A model generated the notes under the pieces. That model saw only the letters and a list, made by a program, of their open reading frames with translations, did not search any database and was not told where the DNA came from. This document shows positions 1-10,990 of a stretch of DNA of 64,000 bases, piece after piece. The DNA lies in NCBI GenBank assembly GCA_949126835.1, contig OX421497.1, forward strand, positions 5,957,354 to 6,021,353, read 5' to 3'. Each line of letters starts with the position of its first letter. Within the stretch, counting starts at the first letter, position 1. Both the position numbers and the translations under genes were made by a program. This DNA comes from Anisus vortex. Lineage: Eukaryota; Mollusca; Gastropoda; Planorbidae.

Positions 1-158
1 TTCCAGGGCCAGGGCGACCGGGAACAGTAAAAAATAACAAGAAACTAAATACCGAGAGAAACGTTCTCAATACAGTTTCTAAAAATGTGTTGTTGTTTTC
101 ATTATCTTTTAACAAAACACATTTTAACCATTCGTGTCTCCGTCATTTTGACGGGCAT
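1..158. repeat. Dispersed repeat, cut by window edge
   Basis: The first ~158 bases match, in reverse complement, 55497-55658. Shared landmarks are the gccagg..cgaccg block, the 'aaataccgaaagaaacgttctca' type block, an aaacacattttaa(c/t)cat stretch and a cattttgacg stretch. Identity is high for the first 70 bases and then falls. The family is not recognised, and the element presumably continues beyond the left edge. Confidence 0.7.
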
Positions 159-596
159 AACTACTAGTGTAATACTAGTTTCTATAATGTCTTTGAAATG
201 GTCTCGATAGTTCATTGAGAGCTATTTAATTCAATTTTGGTGTAGAGAATAGCTGCGTAGATAGTTAGTTATCTATTATGACGTAATAAGTTTTCTCGTA
301 CTCTACACCACTTTCTAGTATGCCTTTACTTTAGAAATCGGAAATCCATTCTAGAATTTTCTGAACCAAAATCTATCTAAAGCACACAGTGGTGCAATTA
401 GGGCTGTTGTTGCCTTTATTTTCGCTTAGCTACAAGGGAGCTAGATTTAATTGTTACTAACCAGTGAAGTTGAATGTTATTATTGTACAAAGGTTCAAGC
501 ATTGAATTCTTCTTTAAACATTCATCGAGCGGCTTGAGTGTATTATTTTTGTAGTGAAAATAAGCCTACAAAGACAACAGAAGACCCGGATTTATA
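159..596. other. AT-rich DNA, no feature seen
   Basis: No open frame of note, no repeat that I can match elsewhere in the window and no RNA-like fold were seen here. Confidence 0.6.
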
Positions 597-1055
597 GAAC
601 CCCTGTAGAAATATGATCCTGAACTTCCAAATACAAATTTGTAACACCCCTGTAGAAATATGATCCTGAACTTCCAAATACAAATTTGTAACACCCCTGT
701 AGAAATATGATTCTGAACTTCCAAATACAAATTTGTAACACCCCTGTAGAAATATGATTCTGAACTTCCAAATACAAATTTGTAACACCCTGTAGAAATA
801 TGATTCTGAACTTCCAAATACAAATTTGTAACACCCCTGTAGAAATATGATCCTGAACTGCCAAACACAAATTTGTAACACCCCTGTAGAAATATGATTC
901 TGAACTTCCAAATACAAATTTGTAACACCCCTGTAGAAATATGATCCTGAACTTCCAAATACAAATTTGTAACACCCCTATAGAAATATGATCCTGAACT
1001 TCCAAATACAAATTTGTAACACCCCTGTAGAAATATGATCCTGAACTTCCAAATA
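597..1055. repeat. 47-bp satellite, about 9.7 copies
   Basis: A tandem array with a 47-bp unit containing 'cccctgtagaaatatgat' and 'cttccaaatacaaatttg'. Units differ by single substitutions (atcctg/attctg), and one unit near 787 lacks a base. The minus-strand open frames through it (up to 139 codons) arise because the unit has no stop in several frames. They share no domain with anything I know and are not genes. Confidence 0.95.
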
Positions 1056-1239
1056 TATGGGGACTTTTCGTGGCATCATTAAAGGCAATTCATCATCGTA
1101 CAGGTGGAAATTGTTAAGGATGGCGGGCCAAGAGCTTTTTTGTTTAAAAAAAAAATAAAAAATGTGTGGGCCACGCACGGCATCAAGATCTATTTCTGGA
1201 ACACTGTCTGAGCAGCTAGTTAGAGCTATCGACACTTCT

Positions 1240-1410
1240 GTTGTTTTTTTTTTTTTTTTGGAGAGGATCTCGGTCTAGTATTGGACGAGAGATCAAGATT
1301 ATGGGCGTATATATATGCCCGCGTGTGTTTATGTGCGTGTGAGCCCTTGTGTATGCCTCAGTGTGTGCATGTGCGAGTGATTGGGTTCGTGTAAGTGTGT
1401 ATATAAGTAG
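1240..1410. repeat. Poly-T run and GT-rich tract
   Basis: A run of about 17 T at 1243-1259 is followed by an irregular GT-rich stretch (1310-1410) of the gtgtgtttatgtgcgtgtg type. This is low-complexity DNA. Confidence 0.8.
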
Positions 1411-2178
1411 ATATGTAATTCAGTCGGCGACTGTGTATGTATGCACATAAGTTTGTTGTGAATTAAATATACCCTTGGCCTCAACTGAAACTATTCAACT
1501 AAAACAAGAAGGAACCCAATCAATAAACAATATCCATATGCACTCGATGGTACCAATAGAAAGAAACTATCTATAAATCCATATGATCGATTCTACGGCA
1601 CCCCTACCCCCCCTCACAACCCACGACCACCCCCCTGACACCCCACTCCAACTAACTTTTCACAAAACAATGAACGCCTCCACCTGCTGTGTCGGAATGC
1701 CAAAGAGCTCCAGCTTCCCCCCCATCCCAGTGATGGAGAGAAAAGCGAAACGGAGGAAGGGGGGCCGAGGCGATAGAGATCGAGGGAGAGGTAGAGTAAG
1801 GCTGCAAACGCAGTGGGCACAAACACCAACACACCTTCGGCACGTATCTTAAGCCGAACGCCAATTGAACGATTGAACTGGGATTGGCACAAACGCAGTG
1901 CGCGATACGACTTGCGTTCAACTTTTAGCCAGCGAGAGCCTAGAGATCATGTGACACACAGGTCGTTCCAAAATGGAGGCGCTGTGCAGTGCAGCTTTGC
2001 AGCTTGTTCTATTTTATTGGCTCGGGAAAAGGTATTATAGGGCAACGGTACTGGGTTCATCACATATTTTGAAAGAGAGAAAGGTTTGGGGAATACCATC
2101 ATCTTTTAAACGAGGTTTTGAACGACGAGGAAAAATGTATCGCGTACATCAGGATGAGACCCTCAACTGTTCGGACAC

Positions 2179-2186
2179 TTTTAGAG
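2179..2186. repeat. Left 8-bp target duplication (ttttagag)
   Basis: Identical to 2966-2973, immediately outside the tagggatgtt...aacatcccta termini. Eight bases is the hAT target-site duplication length. Confidence 0.9.
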
Positions 2187-2518
2187 TAGGGATGTTAAAC
2201 GAAAACCGGAATACCGGATTCCGGTTTTGAAACTGAAAACCGGTTTTGATTTTCAAAACCGGATTTCGGTTTTTTGGTAGCAACCCTTTTATTTTTGTTT
2301 TGATGGAAATAATTGTAATAAAATTTTTTGGATCCGCTCAAAACAATTCTTGAAATGCCTTGCTTACACTATTTAGTCTTAGATATTGTGTTTCTTTTTT
2401 TCCAAATAACAACTAGGGCCTATGGTTTGCGATAAAAACAACATCAAACCTAATGTTAAGTTACAACTAAAATGAATCTTTTACTTTTCGGTTCATCTTC
2501 GAAAACAATTATTTAACG

Positions 2519-2644
2519 ATGGCTCAGTGTAAACTATGTTCCCAACAGATAAGCCTGAGCGGTGGCAGTACCACTGGATTGCGTACGCACCTGCATAGGA
2601 AGCATCCTGGATTAACATCGTCATCCTCTTCAAATGCTTCTTAA
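2519..2644 (+). pseudogene. BED-type zinc finger fragment of a hAT transposase
   Basis: A 41-residue frame begins at the ATG at 2519 and ends in TAA. It shows C4-x2-C7 (context AQCKLC) and H24-x4-H29 (context LRTHLHRKH), which is the C2H2 core of a BED finger, the N-terminal DNA-binding domain of many hAT transposases. A serine-rich stretch and the stop follow straight away, so the dimerisation and RNase-H-like catalytic parts are missing. The frame is open for about 20 codons upstream of this ATG, so the real start is uncertain. I read it as the remnant exon of an internally deleted transposon. Expression as a small DNA-binding peptide is possible but not supported here. Confidence 0.75.
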
Positions 2645-2872
2645 TACGGTCAACGATAGTTGGAAATTAAATTATCACTATTGAAAACAATTATCGGTTT
2701 TAATCAATTAGACCAGATTTTTTTTAAGCTCTCAAGAATTTAATGGTAAAGTGTACACAATTATATTGTATTCACACAAATCAACCCTTTGAATGTCCTG
2801 CAAACAATAATTAAGTTTGAACTATTTTTCAAATATACCTACAAGACTACGCACATTTGACTTTTCTGGCCT

Positions 2873-2887
2873 GGGGGGGGGGGGGGG
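2873..2887. repeat. Poly-G run inside hAT copy 1
   Basis: An uninterrupted run of about 14 G next to the 3' subterminal region. Copy 2 has a c/g-rich stretch at the same relative position. Confidence 0.9.
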
Positions 2888-3921
2888 AGAATCGAAATTC
2901 GGTTTTAAACCGGTTTTATAGAACCGAAAACCGGTTTTGAAAACAAACTGGTTTTAACATCCCTATTTTAGAGCTAGCGATCCCAAGCATCACCGAGCGC
3001 ACCACAAACTTCCGAAAACCGTTGTCCCCAAGAGAACGACTTTTGATTACATTGAGGTAAGTCATCATCATCTGCACTCAGCAGAATCTTGAGGTACATT
3101 TAAGGTCCTCCAGTCCCCAGGGTACAAAGCATGGCTGGCATGGCTGTACAGGTACAGGCTTAAAGCTACAAACGCAGTGGGCACAAACACCAACACGCCT
3201 TCTCAGTGAATACGTCTTTCGTTGTGAGTCGGTGTTGGTGACACTATTTAAACCTTGTAACCGCACGCAGTGAGTTCAACACGACTTCGGACTTCAACAA
3301 CACGCCTTCGCACCAACTTTTTTGACGAGAGTGCACAACTGGCTTGCTACATCTCATGCCTTCGTTTTTTTCACGGTTGCTAGTAGTCGCGTCGACCTTG
3401 AATGTGTGACGTCATATGGCTGGACTGGGGACATTTTCACTTTCAATTTTCTCATCGAGGAAGCATCGCAGACAATATCTGATTTCATTTATGAATTCAG
3501 CGACTAAAAATCAAGGGGAGATACGAGCAGAATTTGAATTTGTGAAATATTTAGCGAGATTTAAAAAAATAAATAATAATACGGTAATAATATTGCACAC
3601 TGCCGGGTTTCGTCTGGCGCCACGGCCACCAAGAGCAGTACATTTAAATGTTTTCTTTTAGGACTTGAAAAGACAATCAAGAAGCTATTTCTTTTTTCCA
3701 TCAATGATTATATACACCACATTGGATCGGACTTTGATCAATAAAAAGTTACAGTATTTTATAATAATCAGTACGTTTTCTTGTTGCTTCTGTTTTTTGC
3801 TTTGTTCTGACTTGTTTGTTTTGTACATTAATTGTTGTTTTATGTTTGTCTGTTTGTTTGTTTGTTGTGATCAAGGACTTGTATGAGTATTGGAGCTCTT
3901 AAAGTTTAAGTGGTCCGTAAG

Positions 3922-4490
3922 ACCTGTACAGCCATGGCAGCCATGCTTTGTACCCTGGGGACTGGAGGACCTTAAATGTACCTCAAGATTCTGCTGAGTG
4001 CAGATGACTTACCCCAATGTAATAAAAAGTCGTTCTCTTGGGGACAACGGTTTTCGGAAGTTTGTGGTGCGCTCCGTGATGCTTGGGATCACTAGCTCTA
4101 AAAGTGTCCGATCAGTTGAGGGTCTCATACTGATGTACGAGATACATTTTTCCTCGTCGTTCAAAACCTCGTCTAAAAGATGATGGTATTCCCCAAACCT
4201 TTATCTCTTTCGAAATATGTGATGAACCCAGTACCGTTAACGTTGAGCCCTATAATACCTTTTCCCGAGCCAATAAAATAGAACAAGCTGCAAAGCTGCA
4301 ATGCACAGCGCCTCCATTTTGGAACGACCTGTGTGTCACATGATCTCTAGGCTCTCGCTGGCTAAAAGTTGAATGCACGTCGTATCGCGCACTGCGTTTG
4401 TGCCAATCCCAGTTCAATCGTTCAATTGGCGTTCGGCTTAAGATACGTGCCGAAGGTGTGTTGGTGTTTGTGCCCACTGCGTTTGCAGCC
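3922..4490. repeat. Right arm of the long inverted repeat
   Basis: Reverse complement of 1800-2186 joined to 2974-3155, with scattered substitutions and one small insertion near 4240 (aacgttga). The single ttttagag (read as ctctaaaa, 4096-4103) marks the empty hAT site. Confidence 0.9.
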
Positions 4491-4499
4491 TAAAAGAGA

Positions 4500-5700
4500 T
4501 AATGAATCTACGTTGAAATACACACACAAAAAAAGAAGTCACATAAATATGGAGGCGGAAGTAGGAGCGCGGGGGGGGGGGGGGGTGGGCGCTAACCTAT
4601 ATTCTGTTTCGGTGAGACTCTCACTGAGAGTAGAAAGAAGGAATCCTTTTGTCTACAGCGGGAATTCCCGGTGTCCCAACAAACTTTGCATGACTGGTCG
4701 GAGCGGGGAGAATCCAACGGATTATTCACAGCCGCCCCCTTGAGGATCGATAATTTGATCGCAGGGAAGCAAGCTTGAACACACACACACACGCACACGC
4801 ACACACACACATCCAGACTAACAGCTGATGGTATTCAGAGTTTCTCGGAGTGACTATAGTCTTGAAGTTATTAAGTGGCTTGTTAGGTTTACTTAATAGA
4901 AACTAGAACAACTTTTATTATTACTATTATTATGAGAAATAACGATGGAGGAATGGGAAATGTATGGGGTGGGGTGGAGGTGGGGGGCAATGAAATAGAG
5001 ATGGGTGAAAATCAAAAGGAGGTTGAATCAGGATAAGAAACTTTACAACAACAACGGAAGCAGTGGTGGGCAGACGCCGGGAATGGGCCAATAGAAAAAG
5101 CACATGGACGAATACTGAATTAGAAATGTGCGAAAGGGATTTAATGAGAATATGAATTGGTTCAACAATTTGATGTAGACATTAATTTGCAAGCGAAATG
5201 ACGAGAGGTAAATTTAGAAGGAAAAAAAAAGGAATTAGTTATGGCCGAGGAAACGATCGAGATATAAATAATGTGAGAGAATGATTTGGAGATGAGGCGA
5301 ACGGAATCTACAAGAGAATAATTAGACGAAAGAAACGACTTCGTAGTTAGACAGAGAGCGAGAGTGTGAGCGAGAGTCGAATCAGGCGCCGAAAAGACTG
5401 AATCCGGAGTATGCGCTGAACACAAAATGAACGAAGAGATGCATACGGATTTAGGATAAATAATGGGACCGCAAGTGAATGGATGGGATATAAATTCGGT
5501 GAGAGAGACGGAATTAAAAAAAAAAAAAAAAAAATAAAGCGAATGCATAAACGATGCCGAGGGAATGACAATGGGCCGAATAAATCTGGGGAAATACTTT
5601 TTTTTTCCAGAGAATAATAAAGAATGGTTCCATGGAGAGATTCGATAAAGAATATTCTACGTCTTCTTATACTAATCAGGATGCAGAGCTGTTGGCACTA
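4500..5700. other. Purine-rich unique DNA with G run and CA microsatellite
   Basis: Contains a G run near 4570-4585, a (CA)n tract at 4778-4812 and an A run near 5517-5535. From ~4930 to 5650 the plus strand is strongly purine-biased. The minus-strand frames here (for example 5162-5548) are pyrimidine-codon artefacts of that bias. No gene seen. Confidence 0.6.
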
Positions 5701-5705
5701 TGGCA

Positions 5706-6068
5706 GGGGTCGGGAACCTTTTCGTCTGAGAGAGCCATGGACACCACATATTTTGAAAAGTAATTCTGTAAGAGCCATACATTATGTTTAAAACTAAAAA
5801 TTAAAGTAAATTTCCCTTTAATTGCAATGAATGCAGTGTTTTTCTATCTTTTAGGTCAGCGGAGTTAAACTCCTTTACCACTTCTGATGCTGAGCTGCAG
5901 TAGACTTTAGCTCATTTGTAGAATAAAATATTGGCATGCAATTAATATGTAGATCAAAGGAGTCTTAGGAATTATTTTTTTATTATCGAACATGCATTTG
6001 TCTGAGAGCCAGATGCAGCCATCAATAGAGCCACATCTGGCTCGCGAGCCATAGGTTCCCGACCCTGG
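5706..6068. mobile_element. Short hAT element (363 bp)
   Basis: Termini caggggtcgggaacc and ggttcccgaccctg are inverted repeats. Cactatgg occurs on both sides (5698-5705 and 6069-6076), with a one-base ambiguity at the junction. Subterminal 'gagagccat' / 'gagccagat' motifs are present. There is no coding capacity. Confidence 0.88.
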
Positions 6069-6155
6069 CACTATGGTAAAGAATATAAACTACATTGAAT
6101 GACTTTGGTTTCCGAGTGTTGGCTACAAAATAATACCCACACCCACAAATATTTG

Positions 6156-6330
6156 TAAGTCCCGCCGGACCAAAATAATGCATAGGGATCGGTGAAACAG
6201 CGGTCACCGGTTTCTATGGCCACGGCAAACTAGGTGATTGTGTGGCCACAGCCGCCATTACACTTCAGACCCGGAACAAAATCCTAACCTCCACCAAGAT
6301 TCGAACCAGGGACCGTTCGGCCACCGTGCC
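6156..6330 (-). mobile_element. SINE-A copy, degenerate
   Basis: Reads in reverse from a degenerate tRNA-like head (B box as 'gattcgaacc', head end near 6330) to the SINE-A tail (tccgtcggacc type, near 6156). See the full copy at 29957-30230. Confidence 0.75.
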
Positions 6331-6478
6331 TAAAGTTGGATACGACATAATATTGGATTTATTGTGAAATTTTAGTTGAGGGGTATAACAATGTTACATT
6401 GTGTCCATCTTACTGGATAACCTAATAAATAAATAAAAGTATAGCAATGCATCATAATACATGTATTACTATTGATTG

Positions 6479-6634
6479 TGGGCACGGTAGGGCGAGCGAC
6501 AGTGCGCTCGGCTGACGAACCGAAGGTTCTGGTTTCGACTGTTGAAGGCTAGGATTTGTTTCCCGTGAATGATAGGCGTCCCTCAGTCTACCCAGCTCTG
6601 ACATCAGTTGGGTTAAAGTAAAGGCGGCTGCTCC
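6479..6634 (+). mobile_element. SINE-A copy, 3'-truncated
   Basis: Begins with ggcacggtagggcgagcga and a B box (ggttctggtttcgact), continues through 'tacccagctctgac' and stops after 'aaaggcggctg'. Confidence 0.75.
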
Positions 6635-6639
6635 AATAT

Positions 6640-7020
6640 AAATATGTACAGGAAAAAATAGGCTATATACAGGTGCTTGGCGATAACTTAATTCTACAAA
6701 CTCCAAACACGAACTTTGCTCTACAACCTTTGAACTACACTAAGACTGGCCCCCACGAGGTAAGGGGAATCTCTTAATCTGATTGGTTCCGTAAATGTAT
6801 GGAAAATAAAAAGTCATGCTTTTTTCACGGGGTGTTCAGAAAGTCAATCTGCGCCTTAACAAATAAAGGCCACGACTTACACTGGGTGGACGTTGTAATA
6901 TTTAATTTAAAATTAAGTAGACTGCGTGTGTGTTCAACCAATCATATTAGTTATTTTAAAGACACGTGACCTTATTGTCTCATACTATACTTTTGCGATT
7001 TCACTTCGGACATGTGTCTT
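6640..7020. other. Unique DNA, no feature seen
   Basis: AT-rich, no convincing open frame or repeat match. Confidence 0.5.
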
Positions 7021-7370
7021 CGCTAGCTAAGTTGATAACGTATCGGACTGCCATGCGGGCAACCCGGGTTCGATTATAAAGTTAGTCTATTCTCTTTTTC
7101 TAAAAAAAAAAATGTCAATTGATATTTAAAAAAAAAAAAAAGATTGTAAATCTACGAGCAACACCTGGCAATTTAGATTTTTGTTAAATAAAAAAACTTG
7201 CCTATTTTTGTACCCGATTACAATATTTCTTTTAAATTACTTTCCTAAATGTCTTCAGTAAAAAATAATTATTTCTTTTAATTATTTGATGTAGTTTATA
7301 AAATTTTTATCTGTAGCTTATACAGACCTGTTTTTATTTCCGCCGGGCAACGCTGGGCAATTTAGCTTGT
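7021..7370 (+). mobile_element. Repeat C copy: tRNA-like head and hairpin terminus
   Basis: Starts with a tRNA-like sequence (A-box-like tagctaagttgataacg, B-box-like gggttcgatt). The AT-rich body is shared with 43965-44290. It ends in ccgggcaacgctgggcaa followed by atttagcttgt. The head suggests a SINE. The terminal hairpin plus CT(A/T)GT ending, also seen in the other copy, resembles a Helitron 3' end. I cannot decide between the two. Confidence 0.6.
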
Positions 7371-7589
7371 TTAATATTAAATAATATCTTGAAGGTCATA
7401 CCTACTTCTTCTCCTCGGACTATAATATTATGGACAATGCAAAGTACTGTCATCTATTCATAACTCCGTCTTATAACAGTACTTCTTGAAACGTCTTCAG
7501 TTTTAATCCGCCATTCTGCAGTGTAAACAAACTGTGATATTTAATTCAAACGTACAGTACATTACACCTAGACATCTGATCTCCTTGCC

Positions 7590-7795
7590 AACGCCCCGCC
7601 CGCCCCCCCCCCCCTCTTACCGCCCCCCCCTCTTACCGCCCCCTTTACTTTCTCTCTCTCTCTGCCCACACATTTAGACCGTTGTATTTCAATAGTTCAA
7701 CACCATTTGCGTGAAGTCAGAGAGAGGAGTGGCGGGGATGTGAGTGTGTGTGTGAGAGAGAGAGAGTGGGAGAAAGAGAGAGAGAGAGAGAGGCA
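7590..7795. repeat. C-rich, CT, GT and GA low-complexity cluster
   Basis: C runs at 7595-7640, (CT)n at 7651-7664, and (GT)n then (GA)n at 7741-7792. Between 7796 and 8001 there is a GAA-type tract (7902-7922) and no recognisable gene. Confidence 0.85.
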
Positions 7796-8009
7796 CGCGT
7801 GGAGGTTGGTGGTGGCGCCATCGACAGAGGTCGATATCAATCACCAGTTAATTTTTCAAATACTTTACACCCACTTCCAGACAAGCAGACCTGATTACAC
7901 AAGCAGAAGAAGAAGAAGAAGTAAGAAAGAAAACAGAGCGAGTGAAATATCTGTGACCTTTAGTGTTGTTGCTCTGGTGACTCGTCAACTTTGACCAAGT
8001 AATTTAGTC

Positions 8010-8211
8010 CAGAGGTCGGCTACCTTTTGGTAAAATAGTGAGTGCCAAAGTAGGATTTCTAATTCATTCAGCGTGCTATCAGCTAAAAAGTGATCCTGCT
8101 CTTTTCCTTTGGAAGAGACGCTTTGCGTTTTTTAAGGGGGTCTTTTGGGTGCCATTGAAAATCGCTCTGCGTGCCAAGAATGACACGCGTTTCGTAGGTT
8201 GCCGACCCCTG
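8010..8211. mobile_element. Short hAT element (202 bp), family T1
   Basis: Ends cagaggtcggctacc and ggttgccgacccctg, flanked by perfect 8-bp atttagtc duplications (8002-8009 and 8212-8219). The body carries 'attgaaaatcgctctgcgtgcc'-type and 'gcacgc' motifs shared with copies at 38087, 42974, 45302, 52385 and 54867. Confidence 0.93.
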
Positions 8212-8219
8212 ATTTAGTC

Positions 8220-8365
8220 CGTATGGTCCCTCATTCTACCCAGCTCTGACGGGCACATGACATTAGTTTGTGGAAAAGTAAAGGCGGCTGGGCATTGCGC
8301 TGGCTACACAATCCCCTGGTACGGTGTGGCCACGGAGATGGATGAACGTCGCTTCACACGGCTTC
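8220..8365 (+). mobile_element. SINE-A copy, 5'-truncated
   Basis: Starts at the 'tctacccagctctgac' segment and runs through 'aaaggcggctgggcattg', 'cacaatcccctgg' and the 'gaacg..gcttcac' segment. It lies directly beside the right target duplication of the hAT element before it. Confidence 0.75.
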
Positions 8366-8805
8366 TGTGTATTAATTTTGGTCGGGAGATTACTAATGCT
8401 TTTATTTACTTTTTTTTCTAATAGTAAACGAACCTTATGAAATGACTTTAGACCGTTAAATAGATAAGATATATAGTAACAGTCAGAAGACATTGGAGTC
8501 AGGCGACATATAGAGCAGCCTACAGTGTTGTTTTGAGATTTTAAAAAAGGTCATCAAGAAAACAAGAATCATTTTTGTTTATTTAAAATTGCAATGGAAG
8601 TTTTCCATTCGTATAAAAAAAAAATACAATCAACTGGAACCTGGCATGTGGAGCATGAAGTATGAACTGATTGCTAGCTACATGTCTATTGTATCTATAG
8701 AAACGGAGAACCGTATGACCAATAACACGATCGAATCGATCACTTACAGTACTTGATCAAGTGCACCAGGTCGCACCTGCCAACTTCCTATTGAATAAGA
8801 CAGCA

Positions 8806-9066
8806 GAAAGAGGAGACGTGGGTTGGGTAGGGCACACCTTACGCAAACCGCCAGGCCAATGTCGCCAGGCAAGCACTAAAGCGGAACTCCCCAAGGCAAG
8901 CTGAAAAGAGGTCGCCCAGGAAATACCTGGCGTTGCGACCTTGAGGCAGACACCTGCAAAGATGGGGGTACAACTGGAAATAATGTCTCAGGACAAAGAG
9001 GGCTTTGGATATATGTGGTTGGCGGCCCATACAACAGCTGGGGTGACGGCCAATGACGATGACCAG
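8806..9066 (+). pseudogene. Degenerate RTE-type LINE C-terminus
   Basis: In shifting frames it reads GHTLRKPPG, then RPGNTWRCDLEADT, then QRGLWIYVVGG. This matches the order of the typical C-terminal block of RTE-clade retrotransposons (GH.LRKP, GRP..TWRRD, then DR..W..V..L). Several frameshifts separate the pieces and no reverse transcriptase domain remains. The frame at 8941-9369 overlaps only the tail of this relic in the wrong frame. Confidence 0.65.
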
Positions 9067-9319
9067 ATCGACCCCTTCAAAGCGCTAAGTGTAGCCATGA
9101 GGACATCACCACGTACCTTGTACAGTGCCAATCGAATCTTCTCTTCTTTTTTAAAGTGGGATCTACCGTTGACGTCAATCGAGACGGTGCGTCATTTCTT
9201 GTCTGAACATCGTCTTAAGAACGCCAAAAATAAAAGACTCCTTACAATGTCGAATCGATCGATGAAAATGTGTCACTCGACCTCTTCAGTCAGGACGACA
9301 CATTTTTTATTTTTATTTG

Positions 9320-9456
9320 ATAAGTTTTACAGGCGTTGCTTCAAGAGAGACGATTATTACGTCCACTAGGCCCCTAAACCTCTGCAGGGCGGCAGGGATG
9401 GAACCCGCGACGTGTTGGTTGACAGTCCGGTGAACTTAACACAGGACCAGCCGGCC
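9320..9456 (-). mobile_element. SINE-B copy
   Basis: In reverse: head ggccggctggtcc near 9456, 'caccggactgtcaacc', B-box-like 'gggttccatccctgcc', 'ctgcagaggtttaggggcc', 'acgtaataatc' and tail 'gcctgtaaaactta' near 9320. Confidence 0.85.
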
Positions 9457-9459
9457 TTA

Positions 9460-10840
9460 CTCAACTCAAATTTTAACGCCAGATCAATCCTTTTTTTTAA
9501 ACATCAAATAAGGATGATTGGTGTGAAAAAGAAAGATTTAATAGTTCAATGTGGTGGGCGTCGGGCGTATGTATGTGTGAGGATTTAAAATATATATCGT
9601 TGTTTTAGTAAGACACAATTTGTATAATCTCTAATCCGGTGTTAATGTATTGAATAAACGAGTGACGTTTTACGATAGAAACAATGACGTAATAGTTAGC
9701 GGGAACGACAGACGACCTTAAGATTTGGTAGCGACAAGACGTGATAGACTAGGCTATTGAAACTGTTGTATATTTAAATTCATCTTGTACATAAATTGCT
9801 GGAGAATTCTGAATTAAATATTTAGTTATTATTTTACTACAAGCCGGCAGTTTGTTTATTGATTGTTAGTAGAGAATGTGATCTCCCTGAGAGTGTGGAC
9901 ATAGATCATTTATAAAATAACGGTCCCAGTATGCTAAAAACCAATTAAAGCTAACGTTAAACCGATGGCCCTTTTAAACGCCCATCCAATTCCTCTTTTA
10001 ACATCAAACAGACCCCTTCGACTATTCATGAAACTGAAGTAATTTTTGGATTGAATCTAAGAATACGATCTCTTAGCATGCGCAGCAAAAAAAAAAAAAA
10101 AACTTTGAGAAATTTGGTAAATTCAGCCAAGGAAAACAAACAAACAAACAAACAAAAAAATAACTTCGGAAAGCCGTCAGTGTCAATAGTGGACTTTGGC
10201 GGGGGCGATGGGGGCTCCAGACGTCAGATTGGAGATACTGCGTTTGACGACAATCAATGTCCCCACCGTGGGCGAAAAGATTGTTGCAGGCTTTTATGGG
10301 TCTTTGCGGCTACATCAGCATGAATTTGAACATCTCGCTGTTGTGTTTTATGTCTGTAGTTTTTATGTGTTTTTTTTTTTATGATGTTGTTCTGTTGTGT
10401 GTGTGGATGAAATGGTAAAGGAGAAGACGACACATAGACACACACAGACACACATAGACACACAAACAGACAAAAGACACACAGACACTGTGGCAGCATA
10501 GCTTGAATACGATCAAGTCCACAAGGAATCGAAAGATTACAGTATGAATAGAACTTTATGTTCTCCACGTTCAATGGCAATATATTGGCCGACACAGGCT
10601 ACAGCCCCCCCCCCCTCCACACACACACACAAACATAGATAATAATAAAACGGAACAAGAGCTGGGACGAATCTGACAAGGGCCGATGTGTGTGGGCCGC
10701 ATCTAAAACGGCTAAGTCGAGCTGACCGTTGATGAAGACTCCGCAGCAAGAAATTTGAAACAATTTGCCCCTGTTCCGCAGGGCTTTCTCAGAAAGGGAA
10801 ATTCATTTTAGTAGTCTTTAGGCATTAGGCCATCACCTTT
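9460..10840. other. Unique AT-rich DNA with A runs and CA tracts
   Basis: Contains A runs at 10088-10102, a (CAAA)n tract around 10137-10157, a CACAGACA-type tract at 10428-10490 and a C run near 10603-10616. No gene seen; open frames here are short and low-complexity. Confidence 0.5.
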
Positions 10841-10845
10841 AACTC

Positions 10846-10990
10846 GCGGTGTCGAAGCTGCAGGAATGCAAGAAGAGGCGGTCGAGCACGTTGCTATTTG
10901 ACAGCCCAGCCTTGCAGCAGCTTTAGATCTGGATGGCAGTGACCAACCGTTCTTGCCGAACCTTTATGGTGATGTGTCTATGTTGCGAGA
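10846..10990 (+). pseudogene. Relic of LINE C-terminal cysteine motif
   Basis: The stretch 'actcgcggtgtcgaagctgc' onward matches 31441-31560. Both are decayed forms of the C..C...ET.EH.L..C block found after the reverse transcriptase of many non-LTR retrotransposons. Only about 140 bp is recognisable and all frames are broken. Confidence 0.5.

Larger units (their letters stand above)
2187..2965 (+). mobile_element. hAT-type non-autonomous transposon, copy 1
   Basis: A 779-bp element with termini tagggatgttaaac / ggttttaacatcccta. It has dense subterminal 'accggtttt' motifs at both ends and perfect 8-bp target duplications. It sits in the left arm of the long inverted-repeat element, and the right arm keeps the uninterrupted site at 4096-4103. 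It contains a 41-codon BED-finger fragment (2519-2644) but no catalytic domain. The element at 13908-14828 is a second family member, inverted, with a different central segment. Confidence 0.93.
1800..4490. mobile_element. Long inverted-repeat transposable element, non-autonomous
   Basis: The ends ggctgcaaacgcagtgggca (from 1800) and its reverse complement (ending 4490) begin two arms of about 570 bp. The left arm is 1800 to ~3155 once the later hAT insertion is removed; the right arm is ~3922-4490. The arms enclose a ~770-bp loop. Both flanks carry TAA (1797-1799 and 4491-4493), which fits the 3-bp TWA duplications of PIF/Harbinger transposons, but three bases are weak evidence. The terminal motif recurs internally at 3170-3198. 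No transposase was seen; the loop holds only short unsupported frames. A foldback-type element is the alternative. Confidence 0.8.

Noticed and set aside
597..1055. Regular direct repeats that could suggest a CRISPR array
   Set aside because: Repeats are contiguous without unique spacers and the DNA is eukaryotic; the same holds for the 13-, 17-, 29-, 31-, 35- and 63-bp arrays.
4369..4743. 124-codon frame on plus and its mirror frames at 1614-1921
   Set aside because: They are the same sequence in the two arms of the inverted repeat, read on several frames; substitutions between the arms are not synonymous-biased as far as I can see.
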